The notes under the pieces are model-generated. The model searched no databases and was not told the origin of the DNA. It saw only the letters and a program-made list of their open reading frames with translations. The translations under genes were made by a program, and so were the position numbers. Below are positions 15,800 to 24,135 of a DNA stretch of 59,487 nucleotides, in pieces. Every line of letters starts with the position of its first letter. Position 1 is the stretch's first letter. Origin of the DNA: CAZEDU01 sp964511185 (GTDB taxonomy: Bacteria > Myxococcota > Myxococcia > Myxococcales > Myxococcaceae); contig CAZEDU010000013.1 of NCBI GenBank assembly GCA_964511185.1, positions 1-59,487 of the forward strand, read 5' to 3'.

Positions 15800-15928
15800 T
15801 CACACCTTCCGCGCGGCGCCGATGCCCAGCCCCACCGGGCCGCGGATCCGCTCGAGCGTCGCGGCGTCGAGCGAGCCCACGTAGAAGGCCGGATCGTCGA
15901 GCTTGGAGTCCTCCACGGGCTGTCCCAT
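15800..15928 (-). pseudogene. Collapsed C-terminal relic of an xdhC-family gene
   Basis: This 42-codon frame contains SKLDDPAFYVGSLDAATLER and RIRGPVGLGIGAA. These match two conserved blocks of the XdhC Rossmann domain: the segment leading to FYVG(A/S)LGSR, and the (L)xRIxGPVGLDIGA block. The roughly 18-20 residues that normally lie between them are missing, and the remaining C-terminus is cut short by a stop. Upstream codons in frame show no XdhC sequence. XdhC inserts molybdenum cofactor into xanthine dehydrogenase. Here only a decayed tail remains, directly before the molybdopterin-binding gene, to which its stop is coupled (TGA, three bases, ATG). A short expressed peptide cannot be excluded. 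Confidence 0.55.
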
Positions 15929-16000
15929 GGAGCCATTCTCGCAAGCCGCCGGTGGCGCTGGCCACGGCCAAAGTGGGCCCGCGCCGGTGTGGGGGGCCGC

Positions 16001-17350
16001 TCAGAACAGCTTGTAGATGACGCTGACCGTCCCTTGCCGGTACACGTCGCTCGAGCGGCCATCGGTGATCGGGCTGCTCTCCACCGGCACCGCGGTGAGA
16101 TCGTAGCGGCGCAGGCGGCCGGACACGCGGACCTCGAGGTTCTCGGTGATGCCGTACCCCGCGCCGAGCTGCGCCTCCCACGCCCCCGACTTGGCCTGGG
16201 GCAGGTAGACCGAGGAGACGAGCTCGCCCGCGCCCGTCAGGAACCGATAGCCCGCGCGACCGAAGACGGTGATCGAGCGCAGCGGCGACCACTCGGCGCC
16301 GACCGAGGGCTCGAAGAAGGTGTACGCCGCGTCGGGGCCGTCTTCCTCCGGCGACTGCTGAATGCCCAGGAGGAAGCTCTCCTGGCCCGCGAGGAGGCTG
16401 GCCCGCGCCAGGACGGGGCCGATGGCGTAGCGCGCTTGCGGACCGATGGCCCAGCCGAAGGCGGACGTGCCGTGCGAGGCGCCGCTCTCGGTGCGCGTGC
16501 GCAGGCCGAACACGGTCTGGAATTCGGCCTTCAGACCGATGATGGAGCCGATCTTCCCGAGCAGCGGGCGCGGATAGAAGTCGGCGCCGAGCAGGAGGAG
16601 CGGCGCGGACGGAAGGCCGTAGTTGAACGATCGATCTCCCGCGGCGAGCGAGTCGGAGTAGGCGAACGAACGGGACAGCACGCCCGTGCCGACCGAGGCC
16701 TCGAGCCACGAGGTCGACTTGTCCTCGGGAGCCACTTCCGCGACCACCGGCTCGTCGTCGACCTCTTCGCGGCGCGCCACCCGCGTCGGGCGCTCCTCGC
16801 GCGCCGGCTCGGGCTTCTTGATCGGCGCGTCTTCGAAGAAGTCGGACGGCGCCGGGGTCGACTTCGCGACCGGCGTGGGGCGCTCGGGCGCCTCGGTCCC
16901 GCCCTCGTCGGGCGGCGCCTCGAGCGATCGGAGGAGCCGCTTCTTCGCGACGGCCGGCATCTTGCCCAGCGCGCTGGGCGACTTCGCCACCCAGCCGGAG
17001 CGGCCGATCTCGGAGCCATCGTCGGCGTAGATGGTGATGAACACCCGCTTGCCCCCCACCACCTTGCCGTGGACGATGGCGAGCAGCTCGAGCTCGTCGG
17101 CGAGCCGATGGAGCGACTTCGCATCCGGCTTCGCGGCGATCTTCTTCGCGAGCTTCTGCTGCGCGGGCTTCAGCTTCGCCTGGGTGAGCACCTTGAGGTC
17201 TCTCTCACCGGAGAACGCCTGCACCACGGCCTTCTCCGCGGCGATGGCCTTCTTGCCGTTGAAGGTGAGCACCAAGACCTTGTCGGCCGCGCTCGCGCTG
17301 AAGGCGAGCAGCATCAAGCCGAGGAAAACCCCTCGCGGCAGCGAGCGCAT
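16001..17350 (-). CDS. Outer-membrane beta-barrel protein with periplasmic N-domain
   Basis: This 449-residue protein has a signal peptide (MRSLPRGVFLGLMLLAFSASA). An alpha/beta periplasmic domain (about 22-140) follows, with a FlgO/CsgG-like feel (LVLTFNGKKAIAAEKAVVQA, GKVVGGKRVFITIYADDGSE). A Pro/Glu-rich linker (about 145-210) leads to a C-terminal barrel rich in alternating aromatic and small residues, ending in Phe (VSVIYKLF). The ATG at 17348-17350 was chosen because GGGGA lies five bases upstream. The overall plan recurs in myxobacterial proteins of unknown role. It follows a cytochrome-like lipoprotein gene by 13 bases, so the two are probably one transcript. No specific function is recognised. 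Confidence 0.75.
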   Translation of the reverse strand: MRSLPRGVFLGLMLLAFSASAADKVLVLTFNGKKAIAAEKAVVQAFSGERDLKVLTQAKLKPAQQKLAKKIAAKPDAKSLHRLADELELLAIVHGKVVGGKRVFITIYADDGSEIGRSGWVAKSPSALGKMPAVAKKRLLRSLEAPPDEGGTEAPERPTPVAKSTPAPSDFFEDAPIKKPEPAREERPTRVARREEVDDEPVVAEVAPEDKSTSWLEASVGTGVLSRSFAYSDSLAAGDRSFNYGLPSAPLLLLGADFYPRPLLGKIGSIIGLKAEFQTVFGLRTRTESGASHGTSAFGWAIGPQARYAIGPVLARASLLAGQESFLLGIQQSPEEDGPDAAYTFFEPSVGAEWSPLRSITVFGRAGYRFLTGAGELVSSVYLPQAKSGAWEAQLGAGYGITENLEVRVSGRLRRYDLTAVPVESSPITDGRSSDVYRQGTVSVIYKLF

Positions 17351-17363
17351 GTGAATCCCCTTG

Positions 17364-18353
17364 TCAGTCATTTTTCGCACCCTGCGCGATCCACTTCTCG
17401 ATGATCTGGAACTCGGCCGGCTGCACGTTGGCGAGCGCGCCGGCGGGCGGCATCACGTTGCCGCAGCGGTTCGACGCGCCGTTGAGCTTGCGCCACATCA
17501 TGCTGTTCGCCGTGTCCGACGGCTTCACCTTGAGCACCGCGGTGTTGCAGGTCGACGCCTTGTTCACCAGGCTGTTGTACGACTGCGCCGCGGTGGCCAG
17601 GTTCACGCCGCCCGAGGTGTTGCCGTTCAAGTGGCACGCGGTGCCGCAGCGGAGCTGGAAGATCGGCTGCACGTCGGCCGCGAACGAGACCGCGGTCCCC
17701 GCATCCGGGGGAGGTGGCGGCGGCGGCGTGGGCGTGCTCGGGGTGCCGCCTGCGTCGGGCGTGTTGCCCGGCGTGGTCGGGTTGCTCGGATTGCTGGGCG
17801 TGCTCGGCGTCGAAGGCGCCTCACACTCGATCGCGCCGCCATTGACCCAATCGAGGTACGTCTGCCGCTCGGCGTCGCTCGGCGCGGGCAGGCCCGCGGG
17901 CGGCATCGGCTTCGCCGCGCCCGGCGAGAGCGTCTCCTTGATCTTGCCCGCCATCTCGCCCGCGCCCTTGGTCGAGCCGACCGTCTCGTACACGTCGAGC
18001 CGGAAGCCGGGCACCACGCCCGAGGCGCCGTGGCAGCCCTTGCACTGCTTGTCGAGGAGCGGCTTCACGTCCTTGCAGTAAGTGACGACCGACGGCGTGG
18101 CCGGCCCGGGGTTGTTCGGGTTCGAGGGGGTCTCCTGGCCTTCACTGGCCTGAGGCAGAACGCCCTTGGCCTGACAGACCTTGGAGGCGCCATCGCCGAC
18201 ATCGGCGCACACGAAGAGAACCGGACAATCGAGATCGGTCGCGCAAGGCACGAGCGACGACTCGTCGAACGAGAGCACGCAGGCGCCAAAGAGCACCGAG
18301 GTCAGGCCTGCCGCCGCGAGTCGACGTCGCCCGAAAGTAGGGGGTGGTTTCAT
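17364..18353 (-). CDS. c-type cytochrome lipoprotein with two heme motifs
   Basis: This 329-residue secreted protein has a hydrophobic leader ending in LFGACVLS (possible lipid-attached Cys) and a Cys-rich start (VPCATDLDCPVLFVCADV). Two cytochrome domains are joined by a repeat linker of S/P/N/T triplets (TPSTPSNPSNPTTPGNTP). The first heme site is CKGCH, the second CGTACH, a C-x3-C-H variant. Each domain ends in a Met-Pro-Pro-x-G block (KPMPPAGLP and NVMPPAGALA) that could supply the axial Met. This plan, DVKPLLDKQCKGCHG with DWVNGGAIEC, is common in myxobacterial surface cytochromes. The redox partner is unknown. The ATG at 18351-18353 gives the signal peptide; longer starts add Arg-rich, non-coding-like sequence. 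Confidence 0.75.
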   Translation of the reverse strand: MKPPPTFGRRRLAAAGLTSVLFGACVLSFDESSLVPCATDLDCPVLFVCADVGDGASKVCQAKGVLPQASEGQETPSNPNNPGPATPSVVTYCKDVKPLLDKQCKGCHGASGVVPGFRLDVYETVGSTKGAGEMAGKIKETLSPGAAKPMPPAGLPAPSDAERQTYLDWVNGGAIECEAPSTPSTPSNPSNPTTPGNTPDAGGTPSTPTPPPPPPPDAGTAVSFAADVQPIFQLRCGTACHLNGNTSGGVNLATAAQSYNSLVNKASTCNTAVLKVKPSDTANSMMWRKLNGASNRCGNVMPPAGALANVQPAEFQIIEKWIAQGAKND

Positions 18354-18510
18354 GGGTAGCGCGGGTACAGCACCTTTCGGACCAAGAGGATGGCTCAAGG
18401 TTCTCAGGCACTTACGAGCGCCCACATGTGCAGCAGAATCGCCATGTGGAGTGCACAGGCGCGTCGCGCGTCCGCCGCGGGTGCACGGCGCCGAGCTGCC
18501 AGCCAAGCGT

Positions 18511-18548
18511 TGAAAAACAAAAGGGCCGGAGCAATTTCCGGCCCTTTC
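18511..18548 (-). terminator. Rho-independent terminator of tRNA-Arg
   Basis: On the minus strand AAAGGGCCGGA and TCCGGCCCTTT pair around a short AT-rich loop. The stem is followed by TTTTGTTTTT. It starts only a few bases after the 3' end of tRNA-Arg, so it ends that transcript. Confidence 0.85.
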
Positions 18549-18551
18549 GAG

Positions 18552-18625
<74 letters not shown>

Positions 18626-18725
18626 AAGGCGTGGGCAGACCTAGCCAAGAAAGTCCGTCGGCGCAAGGCTTGGTGGCGTCGTCGCCGGTTGGAACGAACG
18701 CGCCCCGACGATTACCCTGCGGAGC

Positions 18726-20153
18726 ATGCTCTTCCTTGCCGCCGCGCTGCTCGCGGCCACGCCCGCTCCTTCCGCTCCTGAGGCGCCCTGCGCGCTGGAG
18801 CTCAAGGGCAGGCAGGCCCAGAAGGTGTCCGACTCGCCGTTCGCGGCGGTGGGGACGCTGCCCCATTGGGGTGCGCTCTTCGCGCAGATGTACGTGACCG
18901 CGGTGGAGCCGGCGAAGAGCCGAGGCCGCGACGTGAGTCAGAGCTTCTACCTCTTCAATGACAGCCAGGCGCCCAAAGTCGCGGTGCCCATCGCCGTGCC
19001 GGAGCCGCTGAAGGGCACGGTCGAGGTCACGCCGCCGCCGCCCCACGCCGAAGGGTGGTGCACGCGCGCGACCTTGCGGATGCGGGACGGGCAGCTGTCG
19101 AGCCTGGACGTCGACAACGGCCCGTTCGATGTGCGCGCCAGCGTCACGCGCCAAGGCCGAGCGCTCTGGAGCAAGCAGCTCAAAGCGCAGGCGGTGAGCT
19201 TCACGCCCACGACGCTCGATGCGTCCGGGGAGAAGGGCGAGAGCGTGCGGCTGCCGGTGGGCGCGACGCCGGCGGAGCCGAGCGAGGCGGAGCTGGCGGC
19301 GCTCGAGGAGCTCTTCCAGCGCCTCAAGGTGGACCCGGTGCAGGAGCTGGAGCGCGCGCCGAAGGCCGCGCCGGCGGTGTACGTCGAGCTCGCCCTCGAG
19401 CGGCTGAGCGACGAGGCGCTGTCGGCGCCCGAGCAGCGCTTCAAGCTGCTCAAGCTTTTGGGAACGCTCGACGCCTCGGGGTACCCCGCCCCGCTCGCGC
19501 GCGAGCTCGCTTACTGGCGCAGCACGATGGCCTCCATCGGCGCGCCCGCCGGCCGAGCCACGCTCGAGATCTCGAGCGAGGAGAAGGACATCGCGCAGCT
19601 CTGGGTGTTCGGAAGGAAGCTGTTCGACGCGAAACAGGCGGGCGCCAAGCGGCAGCTCACCGTCGAGCTGCCGGCCAGCGGCGCGGTGCGGGTGTGGGTC
19701 GTGCAGCAAGTCAAGGCGAAGGAGGGCGCGCTCACCAGCACCGCCGACTTCTGGGCCGTGCTGCGGGATGGGCAGACCTATCTGGTCGAGCCCGAAGGTC
19801 TCGCGCTCAAGTCGACCGCCGGAGACGACCAGGTCTTGATGCGCGACTGCGCGGTGCTGGTCGCCGACGACAAGCTCGGCGCCGCGCTCGCCGGCTGGCG
19901 CGAGGCGAACCAGCGAAAGAGCATTCCGCTCGGGCAGCCCGCGGCGCCCCGCGCGACGGGCTCGACGCGGGCGTGGGTGGCCGTCTCGAAGGAGCGCCGG
20001 CGCGCGTCCGCCGCGCCCTTCCCGCCCGAGAGCCTCGTCTACGCGTACACGCACCCAGGGACCTACCGGTTCGCGCTCGAGCCCGACGGCAGCCTGCGCC
20101 TGTCGCTCGACCCCGGCGCCCTGCCCTGCCGCGCGCACCCCGGCTCGCCCTAA
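18726..20153 (+). CDS. Secreted protein of unknown function
   Basis: This 475-residue protein begins with a short hydrophobic leader (MLFLAAALLAATPAPS), so it is probably exported. Four Cys residues in the mature chain (near 22, 111, 378 and 467) could form disulfides. The first 150 residues look like beta-rich domains (LFNDSQAPKVAVPIAVPEPL, ATLRMRDGQLSSLDVDNGPF). The middle is helical (AELAALEELFQRLKVDPVQE) and the C-terminal third is again beta-rich. I recognise no family and no catalytic motif. It stands alone between two tRNA genes that lie on the other strand. Codon use matches the rest of the window. Confidence 0.7.
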   Translation: MLFLAAALLAATPAPSAPEAPCALELKGRQAQKVSDSPFAAVGTLPHWGALFAQMYVTAVEPAKSRGRDVSQSFYLFNDSQAPKVAVPIAVPEPLKGTVEVTPPPPHAEGWCTRATLRMRDGQLSSLDVDNGPFDVRASVTRQGRALWSKQLKAQAVSFTPTTLDASGEKGESVRLPVGATPAEPSEAELAALEELFQRLKVDPVQELERAPKAAPAVYVELALERLSDEALSAPEQRFKLLKLLGTLDASGYPAPLARELAYWRSTMASIGAPAGRATLEISSEEKDIAQLWVFGRKLFDAKQAGAKRQLTVELPASGAVRVWVVQQVKAKEGALTSTADFWAVLRDGQTYLVEPEGLALKSTAGDDQVLMRDCAVLVADDKLGAALAGWREANQRKSIPLGQPAAPRATGSTRAWVAVSKERRRASAAPFPPESLVYAYTHPGTYRFALEPDGSLRLSLDPGALPCRAHPGSP

Positions 20154-20178
20154 GTCACAGCGTCCATACGCGAAAGAG

Positions 20179-20265
20179 TGCACGAGCCCGGAATCGAACC
20201 GGGACGGCCCTTTAGGGGCCTGCGGATTTTAAGTCCGCTGCGTCTACCAATTTCGCCACTCGTGC
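20179..20265 (-). tRNA. tRNA-Leu (anticodon TAA)
   Basis: This 87-base tRNA has acceptor GCACGAG pairing with CTCGTGC, discriminator A and a D-arm with TGGTAGAC. The anticodon arm GCGGA/TCCGC carries loop CTTAAAA (anticodon TAA). The long class II variable arm (GGCCCCTAAAGGGCC) and T-arm CCCGG/CCGGG with TTCGATT complete it. It reads the rare TTA and TTG codons. CCA is not encoded. Confidence 0.95.
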
Positions 20266-20281
20266 GGCGCCGCTCTCTTCT

Positions 20282-20611
20282 CTAACCGCCGTCGGCCTGC
20301 CCTTCGGGCGCCTTGCAGGACAGCCCCTCGAACAGCGCGTCGCCGCAGGTCTTGGTCTTGTCGGCGCAGCGGCCCTCGAAGCAGTAGCCGATCTGGTGTG
20401 ACGGTCCCTGGTTCTGCGCGCACTCGCAGCAGAAGTGCTGGCATTGGCTGCCGTCGCGGCACGGCTGCCCGGGCGCCAGGTCGGCCCCTTTGTCCAGGTC
20501 GACGACGCACGCCGCGGCGGACGCGTTCAGGGTGTGAAACCGGTTGTCTCCGCATGCGGAGCCCAGCAGGAGAGCAAACAACCCGACGAAGCTGAGGACG
20601 TTCTTGGCCAT
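20282..20611 (-). CDS. Small Cys-rich lipoprotein
   Basis: This 109-residue protein starts with a signal peptide MAKNVLSFVGLFALLLGSAC, whose Cys 20 is a probable lipid-attachment site although the residue at -3 is Gly. The mature part holds many Cys in close pairs (CQHFCCECAQNQGP, GYCFEGRCADKTKTC) and is probably disulfide-bonded at the cell surface. GxxCxxGSQCQHFCC-type spacing is common in myxobacterial surface lipoproteins, but no function is known. It ends 16 bases before the tRNA-Leu gene on the same strand and diverges from ffh. Confidence 0.65.
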   Translation of the reverse strand: MAKNVLSFVGLFALLLGSACGDNRFHTLNASAAACVVDLDKGADLAPGQPCRDGSQCQHFCCECAQNQGPSHQIGYCFEGRCADKTKTCGDALFEGLSCKAPEGQADGG

Positions 20612-20650
20612 ATGGGTGGCGCCTTCTAGCAGCACAGGCCGCCTGGCAGC

Positions 20651-20678
20651 ACCTGCCGGACAACACCTGCCCGACCAC
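20651..20678. repeat. Imperfect 14-base tandem repeat before ffh
   Basis: ACCTGCCGGACAAC is followed directly by ACCTGCCCGACCAC, with a partial third unit (ACCCGG). The repeat lies in the 114-base gap between the lipoprotein gene and the divergent ffh. It could be a binding site for a regulator of either gene; nothing more can be said. Confidence 0.4.
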
Positions 20679-20725
20679 ACCCGGAGGTGCAAGGCCGGCT
20701 CCAGCTGTTGTAAAGGTCGCGCCCC

Positions 20726-22363
20726 ATGCTTGAGACGGTCACCAAAGGGTTTCGGGCGGCGAAGAACCGCCTGGCCGGTAAGTCGGAGATCACCCCGGAG
20801 CTGGTCGACGAGTCGCTGCGCGACATTCGCGTGTCGCTGCTCGAGGCCGACGTCGCCTTCGACGTGGTGAAGAAGTTCATCGCCCGCGTCCGCGAGAAGG
20901 CGATCGGCGAAGTGGTCCAGACGACGGCCACCGACAAAGCGGGCAAGAAGCTCAAGGTCCGCCCCGGCGACCACTTCGTGAAGATCTGCCACGACGAGCT
21001 GGAGACGCTCATGGGGCCGGTCGACACCAGCCTCAAGCTCAAGCCCCAGGGCCAGGTCAGCGGCATCATGATGGTGGGCTTGCAGGGCTCGGGGAAGACG
21101 ACGACCACCGGCAAGCTCGCGAGCCACCTCCTCAAGCAGGGCAGAAAGCCGCTGCTCGTCGCCGCCGACATCTACCGCCCCGCCGCGGTGGATCAGCTCA
21201 AGGTGCTGGGCGAACGGCTGCAGGTGCCCGTCTACCACGCGCCGGACACCTCTCCTCCCGAGCTCGCCCGCCAAGGCTACGCGAAGGCCAAGGAGCTCAA
21301 GCGCGACGTGGTGCTCATCGACACCGCCGGCCGCTTGGCGATCGACGAAGAGCTGATGAGCGAGCTGGAGGCGATCAAGTCCAACGTCACGCCCGACAAC
21401 ATCATCCTGGTCTGCGACGCGATGATCGGCCAAGACGCGGTGCGCACCGCGGCCGAGTTCGACCGGCGCCTGACGCTCGACGGCTTCATCCTCACCAAGC
21501 TCGACGGCGACGCCCGCGGCGGCGCGGCGCTGTCCATCAAGGAAGTCACCGGCAAGCCGATCAAGTTCCTCGGCATGGGCGAAGGCCTCGATCGCCTCGA
21601 AGAGTTCCGCCCCGACGGGCTGGCCAGCCGCATCCTGGGCTTCGGCGACATCGTCGGCCTGATGAAGGACTTCGAGGGGGTGGTCGACGAGCAGAAGGCC
21701 GAGGAGGACGCGCAGAAGCTGCTCTCGGGCCGCTTCAACATGCGCGACTTCGTCGAGCAGATCCGCATGGTCCGCAAGATGGGGCCGCTCAAGGACCTGC
21801 TCGAGAAGTTCCCGCTCTTCGGCGAGATGACCGAGCAGCTCAACCCCGACGAGAAGGAGCTCTCGAAGATCGAGGCGATGTTCGACTCGATGACCGAGAA
21901 GGAGCGGCTCAACCCTACGCTCATCGATGACTCGCGCGCCGCGCGCATCGCCAAGGGCTCGGGCCGAAAGAAGAACGAGGTCCAGGAGCTGCTCCAGAAG
22001 TTCTCGATGATGCAGCAGGTGATGGGCTCCATTGGCCAGAACCCCAGCCTCCTGTCGCGCCTGCCCGGCTTCAAGCAGCTCGGTCAGCTGCAGCAGATGA
22101 AGGGCATGGACCTCTCGTCCCTCTTCGGCAAGGACGCCAAGATGATGGAGCAGGCGCTCGGCGGCGGCATGCCGATGCAGATGCCGCAGATCGCCCCGGG
22201 CTACACGCCGCCCATGGGCCAGAACGCGATGGCCCGCGCCCGGCTGATGGGCTACTCCGCCACGCCGCAGGGCAAAGCGTTCAGCGACAAGGACCGCGAC
22301 GCGCTCAAGGAGAAGCGAAAGCGCGAGCGCCAGAACCGGAAGAAGAACCGCAAGAAGCGTTAG
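20726..22363 (+). CDS. ffh: Signal recognition particle GTPase Ffh
   Basis: This 545-residue SRP54 homologue binds signal sequences of nascent membrane proteins and, with 4.5S RNA and FtsY, brings ribosomes to the inner membrane. The N domain starts MLETVTKGFRAAKNRLAGKS. The G domain has GLQGSGKTTTTGKLA (P-loop, about 115-129), AADIYRPAAVDQL, DTAGRLAID and TKLDGDARGGAALS. The Met-rich M domain (about 330-500) shows QIRMVRKMGPLKDLLEKFP and FSMMQQVMGSIGQNPS. A basic tail ends NRKKNRKKR. It is longer than E. coli Ffh because of the Met/Gln-rich stretch near residues 470-510. Its stop overlaps the stop of the convergent gene by four bases. Confidence 0.97.
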   Translation: MLETVTKGFRAAKNRLAGKSEITPELVDESLRDIRVSLLEADVAFDVVKKFIARVREKAIGEVVQTTATDKAGKKLKVRPGDHFVKICHDELETLMGPVDTSLKLKPQGQVSGIMMVGLQGSGKTTTTGKLASHLLKQGRKPLLVAADIYRPAAVDQLKVLGERLQVPVYHAPDTSPPELARQGYAKAKELKRDVVLIDTAGRLAIDEELMSELEAIKSNVTPDNIILVCDAMIGQDAVRTAAEFDRRLTLDGFILTKLDGDARGGAALSIKEVTGKPIKFLGMGEGLDRLEEFRPDGLASRILGFGDIVGLMKDFEGVVDEQKAEEDAQKLLSGRFNMRDFVEQIRMVRKMGPLKDLLEKFPLFGEMTEQLNPDEKELSKIEAMFDSMTEKERLNPTLIDDSRAARIAKGSGRKKNEVQELLQKFSMMQQVMGSIGQNPSLLSRLPGFKQLGQLQQMKGMDLSSLFGKDAKMMEQALGGGMPMQMPQIAPGYTPPMGQNAMARARLMGYSATPQGKAFSDKDRDALKEKRKRERQNRKKNRKKR

Positions 22364-23481
22364 ACCGGTCGGGGCCGCTTGCGCTGCTTGGGCACCACCA
22401 GGCCGCGGGACAGGCGCCGCAGCACCTGCGCCTTCTGCCGCCGCTTGTACGCCTCGTGCGAGTTCTCGCCCTGCTCGTTCTCGCGCGCGGTCTGCTCGTC
22501 GACGATCTGGAACTCGCAGAGCATGAAGCCGATGCGGCACTGCCGCTTTCGAAAGTCGTGCTCCGGCGGGGGCAGGTAGGCGTCGAGCCGGATCGGCACG
22601 TCGGCGACGAAGTTGAGAATCCGGTAGCCCTTGCCCGAGAAGCGGTTGCCGCGCCGCTTCTGGCGCAGCTCGTAGTCCAAATCCAGGTGCAGATCCTCGA
22701 TGTGCTGGCCGAAGTGCGGGTAGCGCTCGAGCAGCTCCTTGAACGGCACCAGCGAGTTCTCGGTCTGCTGCGGCACCACGAAGTTGAAGGGGATCAACCG
22801 CTGGGTCATGAAATACAGGACCGGCAGCACGTCATCGTGCGTCTTCACCACGATGCGGAAGCGCGTGCGGTCGTAAATGGTCGCGGCGACCGACTCGCGC
22901 TTGGCGAGCAGCTTGGTGATGACCGAGTCGCGCGACTTGATCGAGTCGGTGAACTCGACGAGCGGCAGCCCCTTGTCCTGGCACTCGGCGGCGAAGCCCA
23001 TCACCTTCTCGGTGACGAGCTGACACAGCTCCTGCTCCGAGACCGCGATCTTGAAGAGCAGATCCCTGCCTTCGACGTGCTGAATGACGTGCATCGTCTT
23101 GAGCACGATGCAGGCGATCTTCCGGTAGCGCGCCGGCTCCTTCACGCCCGACGCGTAGAGGAACAGGTCGTGCACCTCGTCCGGCTCGGAGACCGCCTTG
23201 GTCACCTTGTAGTCGAAGGTCTTGCGCAGGTACTCGACCGCGTCAGCGAGCACGGTCCGAATCCACGCCTCGTCGTGCGGCTTCCCCGGATCCACGCCGC
23301 ACAGCTTCAAGAACCGGTCGACCTCGTCGCGCGTCTTGAAGTGCAGCCGCCGCCACTCGATGACCGAGCCGCCGCGCAGGATGAGCCTTACCCGCTCGAG
23401 CTCCTTGAGCCCCATCTCGTCGACGGAGCGCACGGGCAAATCGGGGAGGACCGGCTCGAGCGGATTGGGGCGAGGCCTCAC
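22360..23481 (-). CDS. RelA/SpoT-synthetase-like protein, divergent
   Basis: This protein of about 373 residues is probably cytoplasmic. The segment SVITKLLAKRESVAATIYDR with TRFRIVVKTHDDVLPVLYFM follows the RelA/SpoT order K-x-x-S, then D-x-x-x-(I/F)-R-(I/V)-(I/V)-V. Near the end CEFQIVDEQTARENEQGENS with HEAYKRRQ resembles the synthetase block E-(I/V)-Q-I-R-T ... E-x-G-x-x-x-H-x-x-Y-K. Overall similarity is weak and several catalytic positions differ, so synthesis of (p)ppGpp is not assured. I believe it belongs to a conserved myxobacterial family of unknown role. The start is uncertain: a TTG at 23502, the GTG used here at 23481, or an ATG at 23415. Confidence 0.55.
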   Translation of the reverse strand: MRPRPNPLEPVLPDLPVRSVDEMGLKELERVRLILRGGSVIEWRRLHFKTRDEVDRFLKLCGVDPGKPHDEAWIRTVLADAVEYLRKTFDYKVTKAVSEPDEVHDLFLYASGVKEPARYRKIACIVLKTMHVIQHVEGRDLLFKIAVSEQELCQLVTEKVMGFAAECQDKGLPLVEFTDSIKSRDSVITKLLAKRESVAATIYDRTRFRIVVKTHDDVLPVLYFMTQRLIPFNFVVPQQTENSLVPFKELLERYPHFGQHIEDLHLDLDYELRQKRRGNRFSGKGYRILNFVADVPIRLDAYLPPPEHDFRKRQCRIGFMLCEFQIVDEQTARENEQGENSHEAYKRRQKAQVLRRLSRGLVVPKQRKRPRPV

Positions 23482-23504
23482 GGTTTCAAGTTCATACCGC
23501 AATC

Positions 23505-23539
23505 AAAAGGCCAGGCCACCCACGAAGGGCGCCTGGCCT
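23505..23539 (-). terminator. Rho-independent terminator of the YwqK-repeat gene
   Basis: On the minus strand AGGCCAGGC and GCCTGGCCT form a 9-pair stem around a 14-base loop, followed by TTTTG. It lies 27 bases after the stop of the YwqK-type gene and just before the RelA/SpoT-like gene. Confidence 0.75.
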
Positions 23540-23565
23540 CGCTCACTTCGAGGTGTGCCTGTTGG

Positions 23566-24033
23566 CTACTTGAGCGCCACCGGGCGGTCGTCCTTGAACG
23601 TCTGCACCGCGACCTTGCCCATCTGGTCGTAGGTGCGAACCTCCCCCTGCCGCTTGCCGTTCACCCAGGTCTCTTCGAGCTTGGGCTTGCCGTTGGGGAA
23701 GAACTCGACGCGCCGGCCGTGGTAGTTGCCGGCCAGGAAGTCGGTCTCGCCGGTCTTCGCGCCCTTCTCGTCGTAGAAGGTCCAACGCCCGCTGCGAGCG
23801 TTGTTCTCGTACTGGCCTTCGGCGCGCTTCTGCCCGTTGGGGTACTGCACCACGTAGGGGCCGTGGAACTCGCGCTCCGACGTCGTCTTGACGCACAGGG
23901 TGGCCTCGAAGCGCGACTCCTGGCCGCCCACCTGCTTCGTGCCCGCCGGACAATGGAGCTGAAGCGGCGAGGCGAACGACAGCGCCGGAACCGCGAGAAC
24001 TGCTGCCCAAACAGCCTTTCGAATGGAGTGCAT
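23566..24033 (-). CDS. Exported YwqK/MORN-type repeat protein
   Basis: This 155-residue protein has a signal peptide (MHSIRKAVWAAVLAVPALSFA). It then carries about four beta-hairpin repeats of the YwqK/MORN type: GPYVVQYPNGQKRAEGQYEN, SGRWTFYDEKGAKTGETDF, GRRVEFFPNGKPKLEETWV and GEVRTYDQMGKVAV. The repeats have the G-x-W/Y-x-x-(Y/F)-x-x-x-G-x-x pattern. Database entries often call such proteins antitoxin components, a label taken from Bacillus YwqK that does not fit an exported protein. A structural or binding role outside the cytoplasm is more likely. It is a single-gene unit flanked by two terminators. Confidence 0.75.
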   Translation of the reverse strand: MHSIRKAVWAAVLAVPALSFASPLQLHCPAGTKQVGGQESRFEATLCVKTTSEREFHGPYVVQYPNGQKRAEGQYENNARSGRWTFYDEKGAKTGETDFLAGNYHGRRVEFFPNGKPKLEETWVNGKRQGEVRTYDQMGKVAVQTFKDDRPVALK

Positions 24034-24135
24034 GTCTTCCTCGTTTGCTCAAACACAGGCTGGCGAATGCCGACCTTCTCGTCGCGACCCGCCCACAGAA
24101 GAGGAAATTCAGACCGACATCGCCCGCAACAGCAA

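Noticed and set aside
23566..24033. YwqK-like protein as a toxin-antitoxin component
   Set aside because: It carries a signal peptide, stands alone, and has no toxin gene beside it; the label comes only from the repeat family.
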